Source: Rhyacophila brunnea (lineage: Eukaryota > Arthropoda > Insecta > Trichoptera > Rhyacophilidae). From it: 64,000 bases of DNA. Positions 36,901-45,699 of the stretch are shown piece by piece. Both the position numbers and the translations under genes were made by a program. Location: contig JAGYXB010000665.1 in NCBI GenBank assembly GCA_022495005.1, positions 868,001 through 932,000 on the forward strand. The letters are read 5' to 3'. The notes under the pieces were generated by a model. The model saw only the letters and a program-made list of their open reading frames with translations, made no database searches and was not told where the DNA came from. Positions within the stretch are counted from its first letter, which is position 1. Every line of letters begins with the position of its first letter.

Positions 36901-39900
36901 AAATTGTCCTTCGGTGAACTGGTCATGGATCCCCAGCCACGTCGATTCATATCTTGAATGAATGTTATTGAAACTGAGGACTGCGTCGACTTGGTCTTTC
37001 GATGTCGGTACAAACAATTTGGCTCCTTCTGCGCTACACGTCAATAAAGCGTTTACCCAATTGCTCCTAGATTGGTGTTCTTTTAAATACAGATTCATAC
37101 TTTCGACAAACACGAAGTCGCTTCGGAATTTGGGATAGCTATAATTTTCTGAAAAATAATAATTTATGATTCGTCCATACGTTTCACTATATATGGCGGC
37201 ATTAACATATTATTATGAACTATACAATGGACTTGATTTGTTACTATACACAAATATTTTATCATACTATAGGTCAACAAACTATTAAATTATTGATTAG
37301 CTATTTTGATTAACAAAGGTAAGCGCTCAAGATGGAAAATACATTTCAAGCCGTGCCAAGGTTTATAATATGTATTTTAATCGTGTACAAGTAGAAATCA
37401 TTGATCAGTAATTGAATTATAACATTGAAAATATTTTGCTGGTCTTTAGTAACGTAATATAGCTTATTTTTTTTAAATACTCACCAATACTTGTGAAGTC
37501 GTTACTGCAAGGAGCTATGTCAACTTTTTTTATGCAAAAGAATGCGTGCTTCCTCGCACACTCTGCATCCAATAGAGTTTTGTCACCCGCAATGAACACG
37601 CAATGCTCAATATTTCCCCAATTGTTTGGATCAGAAGGTCCCCATTTATTGTATAGTCGATTAATAGTTGTTCCTAACAAAAAAAAAATGACACTAGGTA
37701 TCTATAATATGTAATAATAGTAATCATTTAAATATTCAATTTTATTCGATAAACGCTAAAAAAAGTATGTTATATATATAGACTTTCTATTCAATAACAT
37801 TTATTGAATAGAAAGTATTTCATAATGTCATAATTCACGCATTAAATTTGTGGAAAACAATTAGAAGAAAGCAATGTAAAAACATATTATCTTTATAAAG
37901 AAAAACTCAACCAGAGATGTAGAGAGTACAGCGAAGGAAATCGATGTATATACCATACATGACGTGTACAATAGGCCATTGTATAAAAAATTAAATACCT
38001 TGAAAAAGATTTTTTAAGTCATGAAATGAAGGAGTTACGCACATACGAGAATGGAAAAATCATTCATCCAGCCCAAAATAAGCACCAAACGTATTATGCC
38101 CATTGTTAATGGACAGATCTTTAGAGCTAATACATTTTTTGAGTAGGTATGCGATAATCATATATCAAAATTTGAAAAGATTTATAAATTTTGCAGTTAT
38201 TTTTTAATTTCGTAAATTTATATTAAAAATTAAAAAAAATATATAAAAAAATTTAGTAAAACAATAATTGACCTTCCAATGAAACAAAATTCCCTTCTTT
38301 GAATATATCGTGAACACCAATCCACAAATATGTATCGGCAATTTTTTTCCTTGATAATACTTCAGTAATTTCAATCTCAGATTTAGGTATGTAGAGTGTG
38401 GTATCTTCAGCTAAGCAAGTGGCCACTGCATCTTGCCAATTTTGGGCATTGTGATACTTTAGATATGACTTGATACTATTGACAAATACATAATCGTTCC
38501 TAAATATTATCTTTCCATCGCACCCTGAAAATATTATTTAAGCCAATACAAATATTAATTAGTTTCATTTGATAAGCAAATAATAATAAAGAATGGGCAT
38601 TTATTTATTCACTTGACCTAATAAATTGGTTGGTAGCCGCTAATTATTAACACTTATGTTCCGTGTCACTCACGGACTGTCATAGAAAGCGATACAGTAA
38701 AATTACGAATATGTATATTGTATAAAATAATAGTTATGTATTTATTTTTAATCAATATTACGAATTAGTTTCAAAAATACACTACAACAAAATATGCGTA
38801 ATAAAGCTTTTTCTAATTTTCATTTCAAATTACACACCATAGACAATATTTTCACATATTGGTTTGTCTTGTTCTTTTGAACAAACGTACGGTAAAAGTA
38901 GGCCACAAGTAACGTCACTGAAAGTTCCATCTGACATTAGTGTAACACAGTTTTCTTTTCCATTTCCATTATTTGGCTCACCGAATCTCCAATTGCTGAA
39001 CACCTCAGAAATTAGTATACCTACAAAAATACCCACACTCAAATGTATGTAACAGCTATAGTAATTAATTGTAATAATATATTAATTTTTGGTTATCAAA
39101 ACGATAACTGGATATAATCTTTGACTTTTAAGTATCATAATAGCCATGCTTATTTTTTATACTATCCTCTTTGAAGCTTATATCGAACAAAACAAGAAGA
39201 ATATAAAGATTACATAATTTCGAAAAATTTCAGAAACACACCCCTTTTTTAAATCATAGAAAAAAGTTCAATCGAGTGGGACTTAAATTCGTATCTTTCA
39301 AGTCATATGAATTATTTTGCATCAATCAGACTAATCACATCTGGCCAAACTCTGACTTTGCGCCAATGTGCTCTACTGTCTAAGTTATGTGCGTCCTATC
39401 CTGCATCAAGTGAATTCAAGTTTGAGTGCCGCTGGGCGATGTATTTTTTTCAAAAAGATTTTTTCTAGTAGTTATATATTATGTTTTCAAATTATGTATG
39501 TTCAATCAAATAATGTTACATACTTAAATCTTGTGAATTATTCATTGAATAAAAAAAATATATTAATAAATGTTGTGCATATTCAATATTAATCAATTAG
39601 ATAGGTATATTATGTGTAATACATTTTAATTTTACGCATACTATTATATTATATTATCACATGCTATTTATTTTATATCTCTTATATTTATTTAACCTAT
39701 GGGTCAATATAAACATACATGTTTTAACTAAATTTTACACAAAACGACAAATGTGAATAAATTGTTATTCAAAATATTTAAATATGCTGTCAAAGGGTTC
39801 ACAAAAGGTTAGCTATGACTTAAATGAATTATATATACTACTTCAATAATACCGATAGTTAACCTCCTATAAAATATGGAAATGCCATCCGATAGACAGT

Positions 39901-42060
39901 CAATAAATTTTAATCTTAGCCATGCAGTGTTTTTGAATAATTCAGTAGGTATCGTAAAAGACTACAGCCCAATTAAAAAGTATAAAAGGTAAAAGTCTGC
40001 TACCTTAAAATGTGTGACCTTTAGATTCGAGAATAAAAAAATAGAGGTGATCGTGTAAATTAAAATATTCAGCCTTTATTGTGCGTGACATAAACTATTC
40101 GATGAAACATACTTAAGTATTAACAGATATAATAACTTATGTCTAATTGTTTATATTTGATAAATTTATTAAAATACAAAGTGACTTTTTCATCAGAGAA
40201 ATTTGAACCTTTAATTCTTCAATGTATCCCTTGTAAACCAAAAAATACTGCAATATTAATTGTAAATTTTACAAAGCTAATAACCACAATCCTACTGTAA
40301 TTCTATAGTTAAACAAACAAACATAAAAAACACAAACTCAAAAAGTCATAATAAAATAATCTACAAATTACACATCCTTTGCAAAATAAATATTTTTACC
40401 ATACTTATACATATTATTATGTACAATGTTGATTTTATGATAATCAGTGCATGCGATTTCTCTGTTCAACGTATTTCTATCTTATAGAAAGAAAATCATT
40501 TTGAAAAACTTTAGAAAAATTACATAAAATCCAGAAAAATATGTTTAGCCGAGTGGGACTCGAACTCACGTCTTTTACTTTCCGGATGAATGCTTTGACC
40601 TCTAAACTATCGATCTATCTATGGTTCACGCGAATAATTGTTTCTTATGTTTAAACAGAACTGACATACCTAATTCAAATCCCGCTAATCAGGAGGCAAT
40701 ACAGACATCTGGGTGCTAGCCACGTATTTATTATTGGCGTTCTTGTACTTATGTATTCAGTATTTACGTAAGTATATATTTCATCAAAACCTAAACTCTG
40801 TGGAGTGTAGGTAACTCAGTATGTCTCTGTTAATTGAGACATATCTTGAACGTGATTTTTTGTTGCGTTTTAGATTTAACATATTAATATAAAACTGAAG
40901 GTGTGAATGTCAAAAAATGTAGGCATACATTTGTTTATATATTATTTTTTTGTCGTCTTTTATGACCAATTGGATTTTTTTTAAATTGGGAATATTAGAA
41001 AAATAATGTCATTATGCTACATGGTAGGTACATATAAATATATTTCTGTACTGTTATTTATTTTATTTTTTAATTATTATTATATTTTAATTAATTATAT
41101 TGTAGATTTTTACACGAATTTATAAAGGTATTCTGTATATTATGAATTATATTTCTTGATTTAAATAGTTTTCTTATCCTCGTAAGATTATATCTAGTTG
41201 TAGGTATTATGCCCCAGTGTATTTTTTTATGAGGGTTTTCGTGAAATATATTTACCAAATAAATCAAGTGATCAGTGTATATAATTAAGCACTTATCACA
41301 AATTGACCAAAGACCGCAGAATTATTCAAGTAAAAATTTATCACATACATACCAGAGCATGTTTGAAATTTTCCTTCAGTGAACTGGTCATGGATTCCCA
41401 ACCACGTCGATTCATGTCGTGTATTTATATTATTGAAGTTGAGGACTGCATCGACCTGGGCTTTGGACGTTGGTACAAATAATTTAGATCCCTCTGCTTC
41501 GCATGTCAACACGGCATCCACCCAGTTACGTGCACCCTTATGCTCTTTTAAATACAAATTAACATTTTCCATAAACATGTAATCACTTCGAAATCTGGGT
41601 CGATTGCGAGATGCTGAAATATAAGTCAACAATGGTATTGTTTAAAATCAGCGTAGATTTTATATTTTTGATCCAATTCGAATACTTACTTTTTCCACAC
41701 TAATTAATTAACATACCATGCTATATAAAATATTATGGGGGTCGTTATACAAACAATAATGCATATAATAGAGTTACCATTGCATTACTTCACAATACTT
41801 ATAAGATGAACCAAGAAACTCATTTTATTTCAATATAGTATGAATCTTTAAAATTGTTGTATATAATAATATAATATGTGCTTATTCAAACGAATGTATT
41901 AGGTTCAAAAAGAATCTATTTTATAATTAGTATTATTTTTTTAAATAATAAATTAATCTGAAATATATAATTATACTACAATGCACATACTTTCAATTCG
42001 TACAGCTGTTGATACACTTACCACACACCACGCAAATATTAAAATAACTTTTAAATTCAT
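30770..42060 (-). CDS. secreted six-CTLD C-type lectin, about 14 exons (whole gene span)
   Basis: Multi-exon gene. Joining exon 1 (42060-42022), a probable microexon (41699-41690) and twelve CTLD half-exons gives 2,703 nt, exactly 901 codons including the stop. Domains: signal peptide at about residues 1-16, then CTLDs at roughly 17-164, 165-311, 312-459, 460-606, 607-754 and 755-900. Each CTLD keeps four conserved cysteines and a WIGL-like motif (TWLGIHDQF in the a type, WIGxxDIF in the b type). All CTLD exons start and end in phase 1, with AG acceptors and GT donors. The three 295-residue units (a plus b) look like two rounds of tandem duplication. Family knowledge: insect secreted CTLD proteins bind glycans in immunity or in secretions; immulectins usually have two CTLDs, so six is unusual. 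Three separate two-domain genes are unlikely: no signal exon or stop separates the units. The start is the only ATG exon upstream that gives a hydrophobic leader. No clear poly(A) site; an ATTAAA on this strand near 29913 is a weak candidate. Confidence 0.88.
31040..31767. mobile_element. 728-bp non-autonomous hAT (MITE)
   Basis: Perfect 8-bp duplication GTCACAAC (31032-31039 and 31768-31775). Termini start TAGGGA on both sides, with the subterminal palindrome ATCCCGGGATTTCGGGATT at both ends. It lies in the last lectin intron. Its interior (about 31290-31440) is repeated inverted at 63820-64000. Confidence 0.8.
31862..32230. mobile_element. pair of inverted SINE copies
   Basis: Minus-strand copy 32005-31862: tRNA-like head with B box GGTTCGATATC and body TTACTTTTTTCAAAAAAG. 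Plus-strand copy of the body and tail, about 32105-32225, ending AATTATTCGTTGAATAAA. The two share TTTTCTCATGAGT in inverted orientation. In the last lectin intron. Confidence 0.6.
32395..32612 (-). mobile_element. tRNA-derived SINE (Leu/Ser-type head)
   Basis: The minus strand reads CCCACAATGACCGAGCGGTT (A box) and GTTTGAATCC (B box), then ATATTGTTTTTCGATGTG and TTTCTCGTAAAA, ending AGGATCGGACAT. Same family as 12066-12366. Confidence 0.7.
33240..33491 (-). CDS. lectin exon 13: CTLD6, first half (type b)
   Basis: 252 nt, phase 1 to 1. Acceptor TTTCTAG, donor GTATTT. Contains EIFRNDYEFVQNI, AQNWQSAVTTC, LYIPKSEVEITEVLSRKK and MWIGVQDIF. A partial copy of its 3' end plus donor lies just downstream (about 33196-33222). 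The following intron is about 2.3 kb. Confidence 0.85.
33653..33835 (-). CDS. lectin exon 12: CTLD5, second half
   Basis: 183 nt, phase 1 to 1. Acceptor ATCTCAG, donor GTGAGC. Encodes SNWKTGQPDN: a QPD motif, the galactose-type triplet in classical CTLDs. Then ENCAMLASDGTYMDVSC and LPHVC. No internal stop. Confidence 0.85.
33966..34226 (-). CDS. lectin exon 11: CTLD5, first half (type a)
   Basis: 261 nt, phase 1 to 1. Acceptor TTTTCAG, donor GTACAT. Begins ENDNCPNFPSDYVF; the Cys-Pro resembles the N-terminal cysteine of long-form CTLDs. Then ALLTC, KLFVPTSKAQIDEVLNF and STWLGIHDQF. Confidence 0.85.
34489..34677 (-). CDS. lectin exon 10: CTLD4, second half
   Basis: 189 nt, phase 1 to 1. Acceptor TGATTAG, donor GTAATG. 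Encodes IYNIWGPSDPNNWGNNEHC, LLDAEC and HAFFC, with no stop. The linker reads NTASSNDNYTIIG before the donor. Confidence 0.83.
35006..35257 (-). CDS. lectin exon 9: CTLD4, first half (type b)
   Basis: 252 nt, phase 1 to 1. Acceptor TTTTCAG, donor GTAAAT. Contains IFRNDYDFVQNI, AQNWQEAVATC, LYIPKSEAEITEVISRKK and LWIGLQDIF. It is the closest relative of exon 13, which points to a recent duplication of units 2 and 3. Confidence 0.85.
35605..35995 (-). repeat. Penelope-like terminal repeat with hammerhead motif
   Basis: About 390 bp shared with 29470-29845, including CGCCTTTCGGCATCTTCA on the plus strand and the common right end TTAATGGAGTTAACTAATGA. It lies in the intron between lectin exons 8 and 9. 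Hammerheads in terminal repeats are known for Penelope-like retroelements; the assignment rests on that and on no protein sequence. Confidence 0.5.
35646..35683 (-). ncRNA. type I hammerhead ribozyme core, candidate
   Basis: On the minus strand: CTGAAGA (35679-35673), stem II GCC/GGC with a GAAA tetraloop (35671-35662), GAAA (35661-35658), a minimal stem III CCC/GGG (35657-35652), then TC with predicted cleavage after 35650. Flanking CGC (35682-35680) pairs with GCG (35649-35647) as stem I. All core positions CUGANGA, GAAA and UH are present. Tertiary loop contacts cannot be judged by eye. Confidence 0.6.
36103..36285 (-). CDS. lectin exon 8: CTLD3, second half
   Basis: 183 nt, phase 1 to 1. 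Acceptor ATCTTAG, consensus donor GTAAGT. Encodes NNWRSGQPNN (QPN motif), ENCAMLASDGTF, DVTC and LPYVC. No internal stop. Confidence 0.83.
36888..37148 (-). CDS. lectin exon 7: CTLD3, first half (type a)
   Basis: 261 nt, phase 1 to 1. Acceptor TTTTTCAG, donor GTATTC. Contains KFRSDFVF, NLYLKEHQSRSNW, ALLTC, KLFVPTSKDQVDAVLSF and STWLGIHDQF. It begins G|AA (Glu) using the phase-1 base of exon 6, which links unit 1 to unit 2 in frame. Confidence 0.85.
37485..37673 (-). CDS. lectin exon 6: CTLD2, second half
   Basis: 189 nt, phase 1 to 1. Acceptor TTGTTAG, donor GTGAGT. Encodes LYNKWGPSDPNNWGNIEHC, then LLDAEC and HAFFC, with DPN in place of EPN/QPD. The tail VDIAPCSNDFTSIG has an extra Cys and runs straight into a good donor, so the protein continues into the next unit here. 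Confidence 0.85.
37782..37816. repeat. perfect 16-bp-stem hairpin in a lectin intron
   Basis: ACTTTCTATTCAATAA and its exact complement are separated by CAT. It lies between exons 5 and 6. Confidence 0.7.
38273..38524 (-). CDS. lectin exon 5: CTLD2, first half (type b)
   Basis: 252 nt, phase 1 to 1. Acceptor TTTTCAG. The donor GTCAAT is a weak match to consensus. It starts G-C-D-G-K, while the equivalent exons of units 2 and 3 start G-S-D-G. Contains IFRNDYVF, AQNWQDAVATC, TLYIPKSEIEITEVLSRKK and LWIGVHDIF. No internal stop. Confidence 0.85.
38838..39020 (-). CDS. lectin exon 4: CTLD1, second half
   Basis: 183 nt, phase 1 to 1. Acceptor TTTGTAG, donor GTGTGT. It encodes SNWRFGEPNN, so the first sugar/calcium motif is EPN, the mannose-type triplet in classical CTLDs. 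Then follow ENC, DVTC and LPYVC (three conserved Cys). The WND position reads FSD, so the Asp is kept and the Asn lost. An additional Cys occurs in PICENIVYG at the exon end. Confidence 0.85.
39230..39565. mobile_element. two SINE copies in opposite orientation
   Basis: A minus-strand tRNA-like head (B-box-like region around 39280) and, from about 39355 on the plus strand, a second head with B-box-like AGTTTGAGTGCC followed by the common body TTTTTTTCAAAAAGATTTTT and tail AATTATTCATTGAATAAA. In the intron between lectin exons 3 and 4. Confidence 0.55.
40490..40625 (-). mobile_element. tRNA-derived SINE
   Basis: The minus strand shows TAGTTTAGAGGTCAAAGC (A-box region) and GAGTTCGAGTCCCACTCGGC (T arm), then a T-rich body. 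Strongly tRNA-like but without a closed acceptor stem. In the intron between lectin exons 3 and 4. Confidence 0.6.
41353..41613 (-). CDS. lectin exon 3: CTLD1, first half (type a)
   Basis: 261 nt, phase 1 to 1. Acceptor ATTTCAG, donor GTATGT. It contains FRSDYMF, NLYLKEH, NWVDAVLTC (conserved Cys), KLFVPTSKAQVDAVLNF and TWLGIHDQF (WIGL-like). An extra cysteine (FQTCSG) is absent from the other two a-type copies. The following 2.3-kb intron is expanded by SINEs. Confidence 0.85.
41690..41699 (-). CDS. lectin exon 2: candidate 10-nt microexon
   Basis: TGTGGAAAAA sits between an AG (TTAATTAG) and a strong GTAAGT donor. Its length supplies exactly the phase shift from 0 to 1 that the next exon requires, adding C-G-K and the first base of a Thr codon. 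The AG has a weak pyrimidine tract. The phase argument is solid that some exon of length 1 mod 3 is missing; that it is this one is inference. Confidence 0.45.
42022..42060 (-). CDS. lectin exon 1: start codon and signal peptide
   Basis: The exon encodes MNLKVILIFAWCV, a short basic n-region followed by a hydrophobic core, and then meets a consensus donor GTAAGT. It is 39 nt and ends in phase 0. The first CTLD exon needs one carried-in base, so another exon must lie between them (see 41690-41699). Confidence 0.75.
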
Positions 42061-43194
42061 CGTATATTAGTGATACGCTGTTCTTTTAACAACTAAATCT
42101 GAAACTTCTATTTTGAGTGCTGTCGTCTCAAAGTTCATGTTTTGAGTGGTATATTGTTTTGTAGATAAACGTCACAGTAAAATCGTAGTGTTGACACTCG
42201 TAAAAAATCAAATACTCATTAAATAAATTATGATTTTTAGTTGTATATAAAATAATAACATTTTTAAAATAATCAGTAATTTATGAACATGACTTAAAAA
42301 TCCACCCAATATGTTATACCTAACTTAATAAATATGGTGGGTTCCAAAGATGTCGAATAAAATTTTGTTTTTTTTTTGTTTCTAAGGAATTTACTATGAT
42401 TATAAACGCTGCTATAAGTTTTATATATTTTTGATAAACAAAGATTTAAAAGGGTGGCTTGTTTTTATTTCACGAAACTGGTTTAATATCTGTTATCATT
42501 TTTCCATAAATATAAGTCGCAATGGTGTATGGAAGTGAAAATCTGTAGCATGTCCGATATCATCATATTTACGAGGGTTGAAAATAAACTGACACAAGAA
42601 TTTCACAAAGGTTTTTCGGATTCAAATATGCTTATGAAAAATATTAAATTCACGCTTCGCCTAAAGCGGGTTGTATTACTGGATGTCTCTAATCTAGTAA
42701 CTTAATAGTTACAAAACGTACAATAACACAACAAAGTATTTTAATTAACGTACCTGTCTAAAAACAAAATCAAAATGTATTTAGAAAATATACGCTTCTT
42801 AGTTAAATTCTGAATATCTTTCAGTGAAATAGACAATTTGCATGGTGCAAATAATAATTAGCGTATGACAAGAAATTTAAAAGATCAGTGGCAGCATAGT
42901 AAAAAATGTGAATTGCGGCTACTTTAGTAGCAGCAAAACCTCGGTACGAAACTATTGTTGTTAATAATTAAATATTTACTTTGATTTATAAAATAAATTA
43001 CGAGCTTATATTATCTAAATATAAAGATTTTGTTCACATTTTAAAGTTTCAAAAATCGTACAGATTGATCGAATCTTCGAATATATTATTGTAACGTTAA
43101 TAGGATCGCGCCTTGCTGAGTCAGTTGAAGTGTTTGTTTTCGTACGTAATTAGGATATAACTCAAGCATTATATTATGATATCATCATTATAAT
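42061..43194. other. upstream region of the lectin gene
   Basis: 42061-42120 is the probable 5' leader of the lectin transcript. Beyond it the DNA is AT-rich with no core promoter element that I would defend. Confidence 0.4.
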
Positions 43195-43780
43195 AATACA
43201 CTGATCGATGAAGGCCTCTCCAAACAGATTATATTCCTCTCAGTCCTATGAATTGCTGCACCATGTAACGACATCCGCATTAATTAGCTCGTTGGTCCAA
43301 TGGCATCTAAATTGAAAGCGGCAGACTCCATACCTACTAGGCATTTATTTAAAACCTACCTTATTGAGAAAGATTTTAATATCATTAGGTCATTTCAGAA
43401 TTGAAAATACTAGCAAGGCTATCTTATATGGTTCTGCATATATATATATTATTTTAGAGTATTAAATCTTCTACTAATAATACACGCAAACAAAGGCTTG
43501 GTATGACATAATATTATGATTTTGCTTCTATCTAGTTCACTTCATATGTAACGGCTCATGCTTTGAAAAAGAATGCACTACGACTGTACGCATATTGCTT
43601 ATTTTTAATAATGTGACTGTATGGACTGAATTCGACCATTAAAGAATTTTAACCAACTCTATTACATCGCATAACAGTGTTTATGCCTCTTCTCAATTTT
43701 TTATTCTGCATTTTCTCGTTATGCGTCATGCCCAGTATAAAGGTACGTTTTCTCATCACGTTCTGTCACTCTAAAATTCT
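43195..43780 (-). mobile_element. RTE-like LINE 3' fragment, decayed
   Basis: AATACACTGATCGATGAAGGCCTCTCC followed by AGATT and CTCTCAGTCC marks the 3' end. GCATTTTCTCGTTATGCGTCATGCCCAG near 43710 matches the ORF tail (ITRKxK region) of the 46-kb copy. Confidence 0.5.
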
Positions 43781-44907
43781 AAAGATAATTTTAATTAAGT
43801 ATCCATAATTTGAATGCAGATAATTTGATTATGGGGAGTTCATAGTTCAATATGAAATCGCGTTTGAAGACAATATTCGAGCGGACAAAAGCATGATTTT
43901 TGAATAATTTCATATAAAATATTTGACAACATACCTATTATTTATTCATTAAAATTATTGTGTTATCATTTAAAAAAATATGTTTGTACCAATTTATATG
44001 AAAGAATTATTGCCATATTATATTAAACTTAACAGTTTTGAGTCAAAATATTATAAATAATGTGAATAATCTGCCACATCTAAATTAAAGGAAAAAGGTT
44101 ATTTATTTGTGCTTTTCTGAAAATTTACACGCACGTCATTTGACAGAGTCGTAAAACATGCAGTGTGGGTGGGTGGAAGTGGTCGGGTTATTGTTTGAGA
44201 GTCTGTCTCCTTTGCGATCTTCCAGTAGACAGGAGCATTGTTCAAATGATGCGGAGCGGAGAAGCAGCTGAGATGGAGCGCTTGTTACTTCCAACAATTA
44301 ACCGCTTACAGAGCGTACTTACGGCACCGTGAAACTTCCAATTGCAAGCGCCAGCCACGTGTTGGTTTAGCTTCAATCTGATTATAGAATCACTGGTACT
44401 AGAATATTATGAAACGGTTATTGATTAATCAAATTATGCAATGACATGAATGTATGCATAAATCTCCAACAGACGGTGGAAGTTTCAAGCGTTTTGAGGG
44501 ACTGGGCGACTGGGCGTATCTGTGTGATCATTACTTCTACAAAATCATTGCAACAGAGTAAAATGCAGGATTGCCAATTTATCGTTTTTTTGACAGTTCT
44601 AGCATTTTTCAAGAAGCATTTAGCTGACAAAATAAGCATCAACATTTCATAAATGTGCTGGTACATAAATTTGAAGTGATTATATTATTTATTTATAGAT
44701 ACTATATTTTATTACAAGTACGAATTTCCAGACTCTAATTTTCATAAAACCTATGATTTTCGGTACACACAATAACAGTTAAACGGTTATTTTCATAGTA
44801 TAACTTAAATATATAATAAAACCTAAAAGTAATCAATAATAAAGGAGTATTATTAACTACTGTGTAGAAGTAAGTTATTCAAGAGGATTCTAAAAAATAT
44901 ACGCCTA

Positions 44908-45162
44908 CTAACAAGCTATATAAAAAAATATGTGTGCAGAATATAAAATGTCTGCCTTTTTGCATCGGGCGTCTAACAAATTGTCAATTAAAAATGTCAG
45001 CTTCATCCCGGCGTAGGCGGCCTCCTGCATCATAATGACGTGCAAATTTATGATCACCCGGTCACTGTTTCGGTAGCACGACATCGTTGCAGCGTCATCT
45101 ATAGTGGAAAATGAATAACGTGCAGGGCCTTGCTTCACAACCTTTTTCGTTTCAAGGCACAT
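44908..45162 (-). CDS. hypothetical 84-residue ORF
   Basis: I do not recognise the product. ATG to stop without interruption: it starts MCLETKKVVKQGPARYSFST and includes DDAATMSCYRNSDRVIINLH and EAAYAGMKLTFLIDN. It lies in locally GC-richer DNA than its surroundings and has few rare-looking codons. It could be an isolated exon, a transposon fragment or chance. No repeat copy and no convincing splice sites were seen. Confidence 0.2.
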   Translation of the reverse strand: MCLETKKVVKQGPARYSFSTIDDAATMSCYRNSDRVIINLHVIMMQEAAYAGMKLTFLIDNLLDARCKKADILYSAHIFFYIAC

Positions 45163-45699
45163 TATTATATTTTGCGTATTAATTCTCCAAAAATAATCTG
45201 GTACAATTCTTTAGAATGAATGCTACTAGCTGTAATAGCATAATATATTGTGTAATATTTAATATACCAATATAATAACCATATAATAACAAAAGTTACA
45301 TTTTTTATTGAGTTCAACCAACAGGAACAATCAAAGAAGAATAATAATTACAATTAAGATATAAAATAACAGAATAAAAGTTATGGTCACAGAAGTCATA
45401 AAAATACACTGGAGAGAGCTATTAAAAATGATTTAATGAAATAAAAAATATACTGGAAAACATAAAAAAAACTACAAATGAAGAAAGATAGGCAACATAA
45501 GAGTAAAAATACAATACAAAATACAGTAGTCCAGTAATGAGTGGTAAAATTTGGATAAACTTAATTTAAAAGAGGCAAGAGAACAAAACAGTTCCACTCA
45601 ATCACTGCAATAATTAATAGTTCTGTTTAATTAAGAGTATAATTAAGAGTCCAACAACTTGACAATTAATAGTAACCAAGATTGTTGTCATTTGTTTGA

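Noticed and set aside
30770..41632. Three independent two-CTLD genes in tandem
   Set aside because: No signal exon or start lies between units, exons 6 and 10 end in donors and not stops, and exons 7 and 11 accept the carried phase-1 base in frame.
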